Assembly: GCF_003729955.1 (NCBI RefSeq) | Contig: NZ_RJTX01000001.1 | Location: forward strand, 62,001 to 126,000 | DNA length: 64,000 nucleotides | Reading direction: 5' to 3' | DNA from: Chryseobacterium daecheongense | Lineage (GTDB): Bacteria; Bacteroidota; Bacteroidia; Flavobacteriales; Weeksellaceae | Shown: piece after piece, positions 8,801-16,380 of the stretch | How positions within the stretch are numbered: the stretch's first letter is position 1 | Layout of the letters: each line of letters starts with the position of its first letter | The notes under the pieces: model-generated | Databases searched by the model: none | Seen by the model: only the letters and a program-made list of their open reading frames with translations | Told to the model about the DNA's origin: nothing | Position numbers and translations under genes: made by a program

Positions 8801-8825
8801 CCTTTTACAAAAAAACGAACCATTT

Positions 8826-8859
8826 AAAATTAGAGTATTGATTTCAACACTCTAATTTT
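8826..8859. terminator. Module-border hairpin (copy 1)
   Basis: AAAATTAGAGT (8826-8836) pairs exactly with ACTCTAATTTT (8849-8859). The same hairpin recurs at 12648-12683 and 16275-16305, each time just upstream of an orphan RHS module. It may end the preceding immunity transcript. Confidence 0.55.
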
Positions 8860-8937
8860 TTGTTCTGTTTGAAGTGTATTAAGGATTATAAACTTTTTGT
8901 CCTAAGAAAGATAACAACTCCACAATAACAATGATAA

Positions 8938-9621
8938 TCAAACATGCATAAAGAAAACTTTTTCATTTTGATTATTCTTTTGAATTAAAGAATGTAGACT
9001 TTTAAAAGGATAGTTTTTATAAATTTTTGTATTAATAGCATATAGTTCGTTATTATAACTTATAAAGCTTACTGACATCTCTTCTTTTGGAGTAGAATAT
9101 ATAAAATCTCCTCTTTCTTTATTATTAAAAGAAATATTCAGATAATTACCTTTAAAAACAATTTCAGTAAATCCACCATTTAAGTTTTGTAATTCCTTTC
9201 CATCTATATAATATTTAATATTTGTTATATTAAATGGATAATCATAAAAACCAAAATAACGAGCGACTTGTTCGTCAAAATCAGGAGGAAAAGATATCAT
9301 ATTGTTGTTTTCTTTAAAATCTTTAAGAGATTTGTGTATTGATAGTCCATCATTAATTCCCCCTAATTTAGTAACAGTAATATAGTGTTGACCATTAACA
9401 ATAGCATTAAAACCTATATGCTTTTTATCATAATTAAAACTTTTTAAATACTCAACTTTTAAATTGGGAGCATTAAGTAAATTTTCTAAAGTAATTTCAG
9501 GCTTTAACCTACTTACTTCTAATTTACTGGAATACTTTGAAAATATAATCGACTTATATGCTACATAACTTATTACAGTAACAATTATAACTAAACTTGC
9601 ATAAAAAAACTTTTTTCTCAT
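8938..9621 (-). CDS. Membrane-anchored immunity candidate, second copy of tandem pair
   Basis: This 227-residue protein has an N-terminal transmembrane segment (about residues 5-27) and a soluble domain presumably outside the inner membrane. It is a paralogue of the gene immediately upstream (9627-10277): the first 55 residues are nearly identical and the rest clearly related. The two genes are 5 bases apart. I recognise no family. Its place after orphan tip module 4 suggests immunity, and the duplication suggests selection for diversity or dosage. Confidence 0.6.
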   Translation of the reverse strand: MRKKFFYASLVIIVTVISYVAYKSIIFSKYSSKLEVSRLKPEITLENLLNAPNLKVEYLKSFNYDKKHIGFNAIVNGQHYITVTKLGGINDGLSIHKSLKDFKENNNMISFPPDFDEQVARYFGFYDYPFNITNIKYYIDGKELQNLNGGFTEIVFKGNYLNISFNNKERGDFIYSTPKEEMSVSFISYNNELYAINTKIYKNYPFKSLHSLIQKNNQNEKVFFMHV

Positions 9622-9626
9622 TTTAA

Positions 9627-10277
9627 TTATTCTTTGTTAATTAAAGAATGTAGACTTTTAAAAGAATAGTTTTTATATATTTTTGTATTAATGGCATATA
9701 ATTCGTTATTATAGTTTATAAAGCTTACTGACATCTCTTCATTTGGAGTAATAAACCCGAAATCTTTTTTGTTTTTATTATTGAATGAAATATTCAGATA
9801 ATTACCCTTAAAAATAATTTCAGTAAATTGATTATTTAAAATTTGTAATTCTTTACCATCCAGATAGTATCCAATTTCTTTTATATTAAAAGGATAACTA
9901 AAAGGATCTATATAACGACTTACTTGTTCGTCTATATCAATAGGTGGAAATCCAATGACATCATTTTTGTCAAAATTTTTGTCAATTTTGTTCAATTTTA
10001 AATTACTATTGATCCTTCCTAGTTTTGTAACAGTAATATAATATTTGTTATCAACTATTCCATTAAAACCTATCCATTTTTTATCATAACTAAAACTTTT
10101 TAAATACTCAACTTTTAAATTGGGAGCATTGAGTAAATTTTCTAAATTAATTTCAGGCTTTAACTTACTTACTTCCAATTTACTGGAATACTTTGAGAAT
10201 ACAATTGACTTATATGCTACATAACTGATTACAGTAACAATTATAACTAAACTTGCATAAAAAAACTTTTTTCTCAT
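9627..10277 (-). CDS. Membrane-anchored immunity candidate, first copy of tandem pair
   Basis: This 216-residue protein has the same N-terminal anchor as its downstream twin and a soluble domain with many Asn, Lys and Tyr. Shared blocks include the LLNAPNLKVEYLKSF region, a KELQ...FTE(I/V) block and a final NELYAINTKIYKNY block. It starts 11 bases after the module 4 toxin ORF ends, consistent with a toxin-immunity pair. Function is inferred from position; no family is recognised. Confidence 0.6.
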   Translation of the reverse strand: MRKKFFYASLVIIVTVISYVAYKSIVFSKYSSKLEVSKLKPEINLENLLNAPNLKVEYLKSFSYDKKWIGFNGIVDNKYYITVTKLGRINSNLKLNKIDKNFDKNDVIGFPPIDIDEQVSRYIDPFSYPFNIKEIGYYLDGKELQILNNQFTEIIFKGNYLNISFNNKNKKDFGFITPNEEMSVSFINYNNELYAINTKIYKNYSFKSLHSLINKE

Positions 10278-10288
10278 TTTTTAATTAA

Positions 10289-11032
10289 TTAAAGAGGTTC
10301 AACATAAAAGCCGGTTGTGGTAGCTGGTTGCAGATATGTACTATTCATAGGAGGTGCAAATCTATTAAGAATTGCAGCTAAAATTGTTAATCCAGCTGAA
10401 ATAGGTTTTATACCATACGTATTTGTATTGGTAGAATATGCATCCAACTTATGCTCAAATTTAAAAGATAAATCACTGTTAAAAGGATTACCTACTGTTC
10501 TTGTTCCTGCCATTCCTATACCATAATTACCAATAGAAATAGTACCTCCCAAAGAATAGGAGTCTTTTGAAACTTCATGATTAAGTTTCCAAAATTGCCA
10601 GTTCAATTGTACGTCAACCAAGCTATTTTGTTCATAAGAAGTAATATTTCTTACATTTTTTACATCTACATTTAATATTCCGGTCTTTCCTGCGGTTGTA
10701 GATATTTCATTTTCTGCCCTTATAAAATAATTCTCTGGAACTTTTAGTGTTACCATACCATAAGAGGAAGTACTTGTAATATTATTTTTCCAAAAGCTAT
10801 CCCACAAACTTACAAACTTCCGGTGTGCTGTCCCTACATCCGTATATCTGGGGCCTTCAGAGCCTCCAGTCCAATTTCCATCTCTATATTGATAACCAGT
10901 AAAGCCAATGGAAAATATTTGTCCATCTTTTGCTTCTTTAGGACATTTAGGACAATCAAAAGATCCATTCTCAGCTCCAAATTGTTCAAAATCAAACTGT
11001 GAGAAATCAGGAGTGTATGTACTGTTACCCAA
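10289..11032 (-). CDS. Orphan RHS tip module 4: unrecognised C-terminal domain, frame-broken at its front
   Basis: The frame begins at a TTG (11032) with a linker PDFSQFDFEQFGAEN, like those of modules 1 and 2. It is followed by a Cys pair (CPKC) and a mostly beta-rich domain of about 200 residues with SYSLGG and GNYGIG stretches. The preceding RHS-derived sequence (SEMEDFNNYHHINW) lies in another frame, so the join to the core is broken by a frameshift near 11035-11045. I recognise no family. SLGG-type motifs and the GPR stretch recall module 1 weakly. It may be a decayed or silent tip, but its coding frame is intact to the end and its immunity genes are kept. Confidence 0.5.
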   Translation of the reverse strand: MGNSTYTPDFSQFDFEQFGAENGSFDCPKCPKEAKDGQIFSIGFTGYQYRDGNWTGGSEGPRYTDVGTAHRKFVSLWDSFWKNNITSTSSYGMVTLKVPENYFIRAENEISTTAGKTGILNVDVKNVRNITSYEQNSLVDVQLNWQFWKLNHEVSKDSYSLGGTISIGNYGIGMAGTRTVGNPFNSDLSFKFEHKLDAYSTNTNTYGIKPISAGLTILAAILNRFAPPMNSTYLQPATTTGFYVEPL

Positions 11033-11150
11033 TGAAAGGTGTTATATTCTTTTTTGTCAGGTGATCTCCAGTTTATATGATGATAATTATTAAAATCCTC
11101 CATCTCACTGTGCCAAACACCATTAGAATCATAGAACTATACTATCAGAT
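11033..11150 (-). pseudogene. Degenerate RHS junction of module 4
   Basis: This stretch encodes SEMEDFNNYHHINWRSPDKK in a frame different from the downstream tip and matches module 5 closely. Upstream (11135-11150) the equivalent of the DPDG region is scrambled. Only about 30 codons of core-derived sequence remain. Confidence 0.55.
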
Positions 11151-11174
11151 TTGTAAATTGGGGGATTCAAAGCA

Positions 11175-11203
11175 AACAAAAGTAGGAATTTCCTACTTTT
11201 GTT
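11175..11203 (-). terminator. Perfect 14-bp hairpin after the module 3 immunity gene
   Basis: AACAAAAGTAGGAA (11175-11188) pairs completely with 11190-11203 around a single loop base, and the - strand continues T-rich. It ends transcription of module 3/immunity and sits just ahead of module 4. Confidence 0.65.
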
Positions 11204-11238
11204 ATGGAACAATATAAATTGTCATTTGATATTTAAAA

Positions 11239-11562
11239 TTATTTTGAAAATCTTTTTTTCATTTCCATTATTTCCCATTTGTTATTTTTATTGTTCCTTT
11301 TAAGATAATATAAAATACCTTGGCTTCTATCTGAGGTAGAAAAAACAACAAATCCAAGGTCTTTATTAAGAATGAAATCATAGATTCTAAAAAAGCTATT
11401 ATCTAAAGGTTGAGTAGTTTGTATATTTAAGGATATAGAATCATTTTGATATTGAATAGGCTTATTTGTTAAAACTTTTTTTTCATCATATATTATTATT
11501 TTTTTATTATAATATTCTTCTAAGGAAGATTGAACAATGTTATTTTCAAAAAATTGATTCAT
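11239..11562 (-). CDS. Immunity candidate of module 3, a lipoprotein lacking a standard start
   Basis: From ATG 11562 the ORF gives 107 residues with no known family. The same frame is open upstream to 11643 and there encodes a textbook lipoprotein signal (KLSYIIIILLLIISC, lipobox Cys at about 11596-11598). It has no ATG, GTG or TTG; the only candidate is ATA at 11641-11643. An out-of-frame ATG lies at 11645-11647, so one base change would restore a normal start. Either an ATA start is used, the gene is broken, or a cytoplasmic short form is made. It follows the HExxH module 3 after 14-95 bases. Confidence 0.5.
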   Translation of the reverse strand: MNQFFENNIVQSSLEEYYNKKIIIYDEKKVLTNKPIQYQNDSISLNIQTTQPLDNSFFRIYDFILNKDLGFVVFSTSDRSQGILYYLKRNNKNNKWEIMEMKKRFSK

Positions 11563-11657
11563 AAAATCTTGCTTTCTATGTAGACTTGTAGATTTGCATG
11601 ATATTATTAATAATAAGATAATTATTATATAACTTAACTTTATTCATAGTTTAAATT

Positions 11658-12578
11658 TTATTTAGAAAGAATATTTGAAAATGATTTAAAATTCTGTTTA
11701 ATAAAAGTTTTAAAAATTTCGGATATATTAGGTCCATAATTTCCTATGTATAAACTAGATTGCTCTTTAACATTTGGAAATGTTGATCTCATAGCTCTGT
11801 ATTCAAAAAATAGTCCTATTTCATTTGAAAAGTCTGCTGCTATTTGTGTATCTTTAAACCTAACAGTACGTTTTGTCCAATCTCCCCAGTGTCCTGTTTC
11901 GTGTCCAATTGTCATAATCATCCAAAAAGTATTAGTAACTCCTTCAAGACTATTTGTATTTTTATTAGCTTTCTCATACCAATCTAAAACTTTTTCATCA
12001 GCACTGATAGTGTTTATAAGTGATTTATCCTCTAGCCTTGCATAAGGATATTCAGCATCTCCGAATGGTAAACTTCCTCCATCTTTTATGATTGCTCCTT
12101 TGCCATACTGAAAAATTTCTTTTAGTTCTTCAATAGAAAAACCACTTACACTACTTAATGCCTCCATGAAGTTTTTGTCATTTGTCATCTTAGGTAGAAT
12201 ATTAGTAACTAAATTGTAAAAAGCTGGGTACTGTTCTTTATAATATTCTTCTGTTCCTTTTGGAAACTTAAAAGAAGGCCCAAATGCTAATAAGGTATTG
12301 AATAAATTTTCCATATTTATACTCCCACCTCCATTTCCTGCAGCATCGCCACTTTTCAATGTATAGGCTGTTCCTTTCCAAGATCTATTAAAAAAACTAT
12401 TAAAATCATCAACTTCCCGAACCCATTTACCATTTTCATCATAAGATCCCATACCATCAGGATCAGTGAAAACAATAGGGTTGTTCATCGCATAATGATA
12501 AGGAGACCATCTTCTATAGCTTTCCGCTAAAGGATTAATTATGCCCCATCTTCCTAAGTCTGGCATATAGCATCTCAC
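11658..12578 (-). CDS. Orphan RHS tip module 3: core remnant with HExxH protease domain
   Basis: The 306-residue ORF starts inside the RHS core just before DLGRWG and keeps [11 protein letters not shown] and [10 protein letters not shown] Gly-rich linker and a helical region follow, then a zincin motif HETGHWGDW at 226-234, with Glu253 in NEIGLFFE as a possible third ligand. It lacks secretion signals and YD repeats, as expected for a displaced tip. The listed start is GTG (12578); upstream the core frame is stopped within about 20 bases. It is followed by an immunity candidate and preceded by the shared module-border hairpin. Confidence 0.6.
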   Translation of the reverse strand: MRCYMPDLGRWGIINPLAESYRRWSPYHYAMNNPIVFTDPDGMGSYDENGKWVREVDDFNSFFNRSWKGTAYTLKSGDAAGNGGGSINMENLFNTLLAFGPSFKFPKGTEEYYKEQYPAFYNLVTNILPKMTNDKNFMEALSSVSGFSIEELKEIFQYGKGAIIKDGGSLPFGDAEYPYARLEDKSLINTISADEKVLDWYEKANKNTNSLEGVTNTFWMIMTIGHETGHWGDWTKRTVRFKDTQIAADFSNEIGLFFEYRAMRSTFPNVKEQSSLYIGNYGPNISEIFKTFIKQNFKSFSNILSK

Positions 12579-12647
12579 TCCATAGTCATAGTATTGGAAT
12601 TACTTTCATCACTAACAATAAAACAGTACCAAATGTATAGATATTTT

Positions 12648-12683
12648 ATAATTAGAGTATTGAATTTTCAATACTCTAATTAT
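12648..12683. terminator. Module-border hairpin (copy 2)
   Basis: A perfect 17-bp stem, 12648-12664 with 12667-12683 around two T, has the same core (AATTAGAGTATTGA) as copies at 8826 and 16275. It lies between the 12707 gene and module 3. A T tract follows on the + strand only, so it may be a border element rather than a leftward terminator. Confidence 0.55.
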
Positions 12684-12706
12684 TTTTGATCCGATTTTAA
12701 ATATTA

Positions 12707-13060
12707 CTATTTTTTATATTCTTGAAAATATGTCTTCAACTTCAATTTATTTTTTTTCGTCAAATATTTTTCAATTTCTGTAATATTTCCGATTTCATCA
12801 TAATATTTATCGAAAATTTGCAATATAATTGCATTACATGTATCAGTTCCTCCATTTTCAATAGCATTATTTATGAAAAACATTATTTTACTCAAATATT
12901 TTTCATTATTAATATTATCGATAATAAAGTTCCCTAAATCGCCTAAGATTGGATATATACCATCTTCTTCATCAAAAATGGATACGAACCCTGGAATAAA
13001 TTCTTTTATTTTTTTTGGTATATCTTTATAATAATTATCTTTAATTTCCTGAAAGTGCAT
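12707..13060 (-). CDS. Small helical protein, orphan immunity candidate
   Basis: This 117-residue soluble protein has no signal peptide. It is predicted mostly helical, with a central segment (YPILGDLGNFI) and a Lys-rich end. The pattern resembles small DUF7674-type proteins often found with polymorphic toxins (a recollection, unverified). It stands alone between the module 2 immunity gene and module 3, without a matching toxin, so it may be a leftover immunity gene. It is the only candidate in the cluster that looks cytoplasmic. Confidence 0.55.
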   Translation of the reverse strand: MHFQEIKDNYYKDIPKKIKEFIPGFVSIFDEEDGIYPILGDLGNFIIDNINNEKYLSKIMFFINNAIENGGTDTCNAIILQIFDKYYDEIGNITEIEKYLTKKNKLKLKTYFQEYKK

Positions 13061-13097
13061 CTTGAATATCTTTTAAAAGTTGTTTAAAGACAACACT

Positions 13098-13133
13098 AAA
13101 AAAAAGAATATTGAAAGCAATATTCTTTTTTTT
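13098..13133. terminator. Bidirectional terminator between module 2 immunity and the 12707 gene
   Basis: AGAATATTG and CAATATTCT form the stem, flanked by A8 on the left and T8 on the right, so it can work in either direction. Confidence 0.75.
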
Positions 13134-13143
13134 AATTAATTAA

Positions 13144-13626
13144 TTATTTCCCACAATAAACTGACGAAGATCGTGGTATTTTCTTACCCTTCTCTTTGTA
13201 TATGTAATTTATTGATGATTCAACATCTTTATTACCCATTTCATAAGCTTTTAACAAGCAATAGGAAGCATACTGACTATTATATGCTAAGGGATCTTCC
13301 AATGTAAAATCAAGAATCTCACTAATATTGCTATAAGCTTCTTTTGAATTATTTTTTTCAGCCATTAGAATAGCATAATATAAAAATTCTTTAGCATGGC
13401 CACTTGTTACATAATTCTTATAATATTTTTTATATGCAATAGTATCATTATTAAGTATTACCTTATTTAATTCTTCTTGTAATTTATGATCGCTAAGATT
13501 AAGATGATTAGTATCAGAAGCTATTTTACTTTGCTCGACACTTGTATTGTTGTCATTATTCTTCACCTCAGTTTTCGTACAGCTAAATAATGCAAACAAT
13601 GGCATAATAAATAATAAGTTTTTCAT
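13144..13626 (-). CDS. Lipoprotein immunity candidate of module 2
   Basis: The 160-residue protein has a lipoprotein signal ending at lipobox LFSC (Cys about residue 16), then a polar Asn/Asp/Thr linker and a helical domain reminiscent of Sel1/TPR-like helical pairs (KAYEMGNKD). It starts 6 bases after the module 2 toxin ends. Position and envelope targeting suggest it protects against that tip. No named family is recognised. Confidence 0.6.
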   Translation of the reverse strand: MKNLLFIMPLFALFSCTKTEVKNNDNNTSVEQSKIASDTNHLNLSDHKLQEELNKVILNNDTIAYKKYYKNYVTSGHAKEFLYYAILMAEKNNSKEAYSNISEILDFTLEDPLAYNSQYASYCLLKAYEMGNKDVESSINYIYKEKGKKIPRSSSVYCGK

Positions 13627-13632
13627 TTAAGT

Positions 13633-14349
13633 TTATTTAAAATTTGGATATTTTTTAAGAAATTGTTGATATGAATAACCGGTTAAGTACTCTCCATTCC
13701 TGTAAAATACAATACCTCCTCGACCATCGCCTGTATTTTGAGCTGCATTAATGTTTTTAATACCATTAGAGCCTGGATCATAGGTTACAAAACCTTTAAA
13801 AGCAATTACCGTAAGATTAGGATGCGCTTTTGATATTTGTTTCCCAATAGCTTCATTTTGCATAGAACTTTGACCTGATAAGCAAGCAAATAAAATCAAA
13901 ATTGGATCTTTCATCTTATCCACATTTGCCCAGTTTTTATTTTTAGATTTCATTACAGCATCAAAAGTTTTTGCATCTTTTATTCGATCCTCACCATTAA
14001 ATAATGTTCCAAAGTTTCCATGTGCATACACTCTGAAAATTCCATCGCCTTTAGTATCTTTAAATAAATTATGCATTTGTTTAAAAACTTGGTGAAATTG
14101 TGCTTCATCGTTCTTCCCAAAGAAACTTACAGGTTCCTCATCATTTTCAATTCCAAACCTCGAAAAATCAAACTGTTCAAAATTTGGCTGATAATTTTCA
14201 CCAGAGTTTGGAAAAAGGGCGTCCATCAAATCACCTATTGTTATTCCACCGCCACCATCACCTAATGATTCATCTCTCTTAATTGCTAAATCTTGTTGGT
14301 GATATTCACTTTCCCAGATGATGGAAATTATTAAAATTTTCCATCTCAC
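13633..14349 (-). CDS. Orphan RHS tip module 2: His/Cys domain resembling clan CD peptidases
   Basis: The 238-residue ORF carries the same linker as module 1 (QQDLAIKRDESLG, then ITIGDLMDALFPN and a FEQFDF stretch) and then a distinct domain. Two conserved-looking motifs stand out: VYAHGNFG with His110 after one hydrophobic strand, and ILILFACLSGQ with Cys156 after another. A His-Gly pair and an Ala-Cys-x-Ser-Gly pair after beta strands are the hallmark of caspase/CHAT/C80-type cysteine peptidases, so that is my inference. Compared with module 1, an extra T at 14310-14312 shifts the frame, so the first 14 residues are not core-derived and the join to the RHS core is lost. Confidence 0.55.
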   Translation of the reverse strand: MRWKILIISIIWESEYHQQDLAIKRDESLGDGGGGITIGDLMDALFPNSGENYQPNFEQFDFSRFGIENDEEPVSFFGKNDEAQFHQVFKQMHNLFKDTKGDGIFRVYAHGNFGTLFNGEDRIKDAKTFDAVMKSKNKNWANVDKMKDPILILFACLSGQSSMQNEAIGKQISKAHPNLTVIAFKGFVTYDPGSNGIKNINAAQNTGDGRGGIVFYRNGEYLTGYSYQQFLKKYPNFK

Positions 14350-14390
14350 TATTCCAAATCCTCTTTCAGATTTCAGTGAATTCTAATCAT
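14350..14390 (-). pseudogene. Residual RHS core sequence upstream of module 2
   Basis: The sequence resembles the SEMEDFNN-coding junction of module 1 for some 40 bases, then degenerates. The original frame stops at the TGA created by the inserted T. Confidence 0.4.
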
Positions 14391-14396
14391 AAATAA

Positions 14397-14421
14397 AAAG
14401 AGTAGAAGTTATCTACCCTTT
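14397..14421 (-). terminator. Terminator after module 1 immunity gene
   Basis: AGAGTAGA (14399-14406) pairs with TCTACCCT (14412-14419) with one mismatch. On the - strand a T5 run follows. It separates module 1 transcription from module 2. Confidence 0.6.
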
Positions 14422-14512
14422 CTTAATCTTATTTTTTATTTTTTTAAATTTAATGTACAATCTGTTTTTATTACTCTAGAATATATTGAATTGTTATTGA
14501 ATGGATTTTTAA

Positions 14513-14938
14513 TTATTTAACAAACTCATATTTCTTCATTTCATCTGGATCACCATCCCAAACATATAAACTCCATGGGGGATTATTGCCGTGAATACCT
14601 TGTCCCGAAATAAAAAAAGTAATACTTCCAGTTGTTTGATTTTCAGGTATTTCATAGATAATTTTAACACCTTCATTTATCCCATCAATAATTCCACTCT
14701 CAGAGTTTACCATATTCCAAGTACCGTTAGTATTCAATTTTTTATTATTGTTTTCAGGAAAACTACTGAAAATATAATGATTGATATTTTGTAACGTACA
14801 TGTACCATTTTCATTTAATGTTATTACAGCACCGTCATCTGATTTCCATTTGCCTATAAAATGCTCTTTTTCAATCTTTGGCTTACTACAGTTCATTAGT
14901 GAAAATATTACTATTAATAAAAAAACTATTCTTACCAT
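14513..14938 (-). CDS. Lipoprotein immunity candidate of module 1
   Basis: I place the start at ATG 14938, giving 141 residues with a lipoprotein signal MVRIVFLLIVIFSLMNC. A longer frame from 14995 would bury the signal, so it is less likely. The start overlaps the toxin stop by seven bases, indicating translational coupling. The mature domain (HFIGKWKSDDGAVITLNENGT) looks like a small lipocalin-like beta barrel, as in many Bacteroidetes lipoproteins. Immunity is inferred from the overlap. Confidence 0.6.
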   Translation of the reverse strand: MVRIVFLLIVIFSLMNCSKPKIEKEHFIGKWKSDDGAVITLNENGTCTLQNINHYIFSSFPENNNKKLNTNGTWNMVNSESGIIDGINEGVKIIYEIPENQTTGSITFFISGQGIHGNNPPWSLYVWDGDPDEMKKYEFVK

Positions 14939-15948
14939 TGTTTCATTTTTAAAATTTCTGTCCAAATTAATGTTTGTGTTGTTTTTGATCCCCAACCACT
15001 TTTAAATTTTTCATTTATATATTTCCCAGCTGTATTTTGCCACGCAGGTAAATAACCTAAAACAGGAGGCCTGGAAGCAGATTGCATTGTAGAAGAATTT
15101 TCTACAGAAAAACGAACAGTTACTGTATGATTCCTATAATTAGGTATAGCTGTCCAGTTTAATGTATATGATCCAAGAAAAGTCACAGCCAAGTTCCCTG
15201 TTAATCCTCCCGTTAATAAGGTTGAATAATCTTTTAAATATAATCCAACTCCTTTTACTCCTCCTAATTGATATGAATTTTTACCAGAAAGTTCTTGACC
15301 ATGTAATACATTATACAATATTATCTGTCTTGTATTTTCTACATGAGAATGTTTTCGTAACATTTCTGTCATTAAATCTCCGTTTGTAAAATTTCTGTGT
15401 CGTGGACCTGTCCCTGTAAGCCATTCAACACCTAATTCAAATGGGGTGATTTCTTTATTTGATTTAGGTTTTGGATCATCTGGGCAACAATCGTCAGCTC
15501 CAAATTGTCCAAAATCAAACTGTTCAAAATTTGGTTGATAATTTTCACCAGAGTTTGGAAAAAGGGCGTCCATCAAATCACCTATTGTTATTCCACCGCC
15601 ACCATTGCCTAATGATTCATCTCTCTTAATTGCTAAATCTTGTTGGCGATATTCACTTCCCAGATGATGAAAATTATTAAAGTCTTCCATCTCACTATGC
15701 CAAACACCTTCCGAATCATAAGACCCCATTCCGTCCGGGTCAGTAAGATTTATTGGATTGTCCATCGCATAATGATAAGGCGACCATCTTCTGTAGCTTT
15801 CTGCTAAAGGATCTATTACACCCCATCTTCCCAAATCCGACATATACATTCTGGCTCCGAAGTCATACATCCCACTTTCCTGAAGCTCCTTACCATTAAA
15901 TTTGTATTGGTAAGCATTCTGGGTAGTGGCTGTATAATTATGCAGCAT
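14932..15948 (-). CDS. Orphan RHS tip module 1: RHS core remnant with unrecognised beta-rich domain
   Basis: The 338-residue ORF begins MLHNYTATTQN and carries the RHS core end ([22 protein letters not shown]), the ITIGDLMDALFPN linker and a C-terminal domain of about 180 residues. That domain starts GVEWLTGTGPRHRNF and contains SYQLGGVKGVGLYLKDYST, LGSYTLNW and SSTMQSASRPPVLGY. I believe the same domain closes other Bacteroidetes RHS proteins, but know no activity for it. The coding frame stays open further upstream, through core sequence to about 16288, without an earlier standard start. This is the longest of the orphan core remnants. Confidence 0.6.
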   Translation of the reverse strand: MLHNYTATTQNAYQYKFNGKELQESGMYDFGARMYMSDLGRWGVIDPLAESYRRWSPYHYAMDNPINLTDPDGMGSYDSEGVWHSEMEDFNNFHHLGSEYRQQDLAIKRDESLGNGGGGITIGDLMDALFPNSGENYQPNFEQFDFGQFGADDCCPDDPKPKSNKEITPFELGVEWLTGTGPRHRNFTNGDLMTEMLRKHSHVENTRQIILYNVLHGQELSGKNSYQLGGVKGVGLYLKDYSTLLTGGLTGNLAVTFLGSYTLNWTAIPNYRNHTVTVRFSVENSSTMQSASRPPVLGYLPAWQNTAGKYINEKFKSGWGSKTTQTLIWTEILKMKQW

Positions 15949-16158
15949 ACCGAAAGGGTAGTAGTCATTATTTTCTACAATTTCTCCGGGTTGCCAAACT
16001 GTTGTACATAAAAACTTACCTGAACATTGGATAAATTCATATTGTCTTGGTTGGATAACTCCATCTTTGCTGATGTCTGTATAACTTAACCTTACATTAC
16101 CTAAATGATCTGTAAAATTATATACATACTGATTGAGTAAAGCATCATAATATCCTTC
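15923..16158 (-). repeat. 236-bp perfect direct repeat of the RHS core (orphan copy)
   Basis: By base-by-base reading this stretch is identical to 17898-18133 in the intact RHS gene, offset 1975 bases. Identity stops abruptly on both sides. It is a natural recombination site for tip exchange. Confidence 0.8.
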
Positions 16159-16220
16159 AGGCGTAGGAATGATCCAGTAGAATTGAGCTCTGTTATAATA
16201 CCTCCAGAAGGAGTGGTTTG
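15949..16220 (-). pseudogene. RHS core fragment upstream of module 1 without a start
   Basis: In frame with module 1 this encodes IIPTPEGYYDALLNQ through NDYYPFG of the RHS core. The homology ends near 16175, and beyond it the frame runs on into non-core sequence. There is no ATG, GTG or TTG before 15948, so it marks the point where an RHS gene was cut or copied. Confidence 0.6.
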
Positions 16221-16274
16221 GGATGTTTTTTTTATATCTTAAAGAACTTACCTTCTTCCAAAAATTACCAATGA

Positions 16275-16305
16275 AATTAAAGTATTGATTTCAATACTCT
16301 AATTT
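16275..16305. terminator. Module-border hairpin (copy 3)
   Basis: AATTAAAGTATTGA pairs with TCAATACTCTAATT with one mismatch. The sequence to its right (TTTTTTGTTCT, then TGAAGTGTA and TTTTGTCCTAA) also matches the right flank of the 8826 copy. It follows the main immunity gene and precedes module 1. Confidence 0.55.
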
Positions 16306-16380
16306 TTTGTTCTATTGAAGTGTAAACTTTTGTCCTAAAAAAGTAGCGATACCAGTATTGAAAAAGTCAACTTTTAATGT

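Noticed and set aside
10834..11103. 89-residue ORF starting MEDFNN as a separate gene
   Set aside because: It is the out-of-frame continuation of the broken RHS junction of module 4, running over the tip's coding region; only its first 25 codons match core-derived sequence.
14513..14995. Start of the module 1 immunity gene at 14995
   Set aside because: The longer form would put about 19 polar residues before the lipoprotein signal; ATG 14938 gives a proper signal and the toxin-stop overlap.
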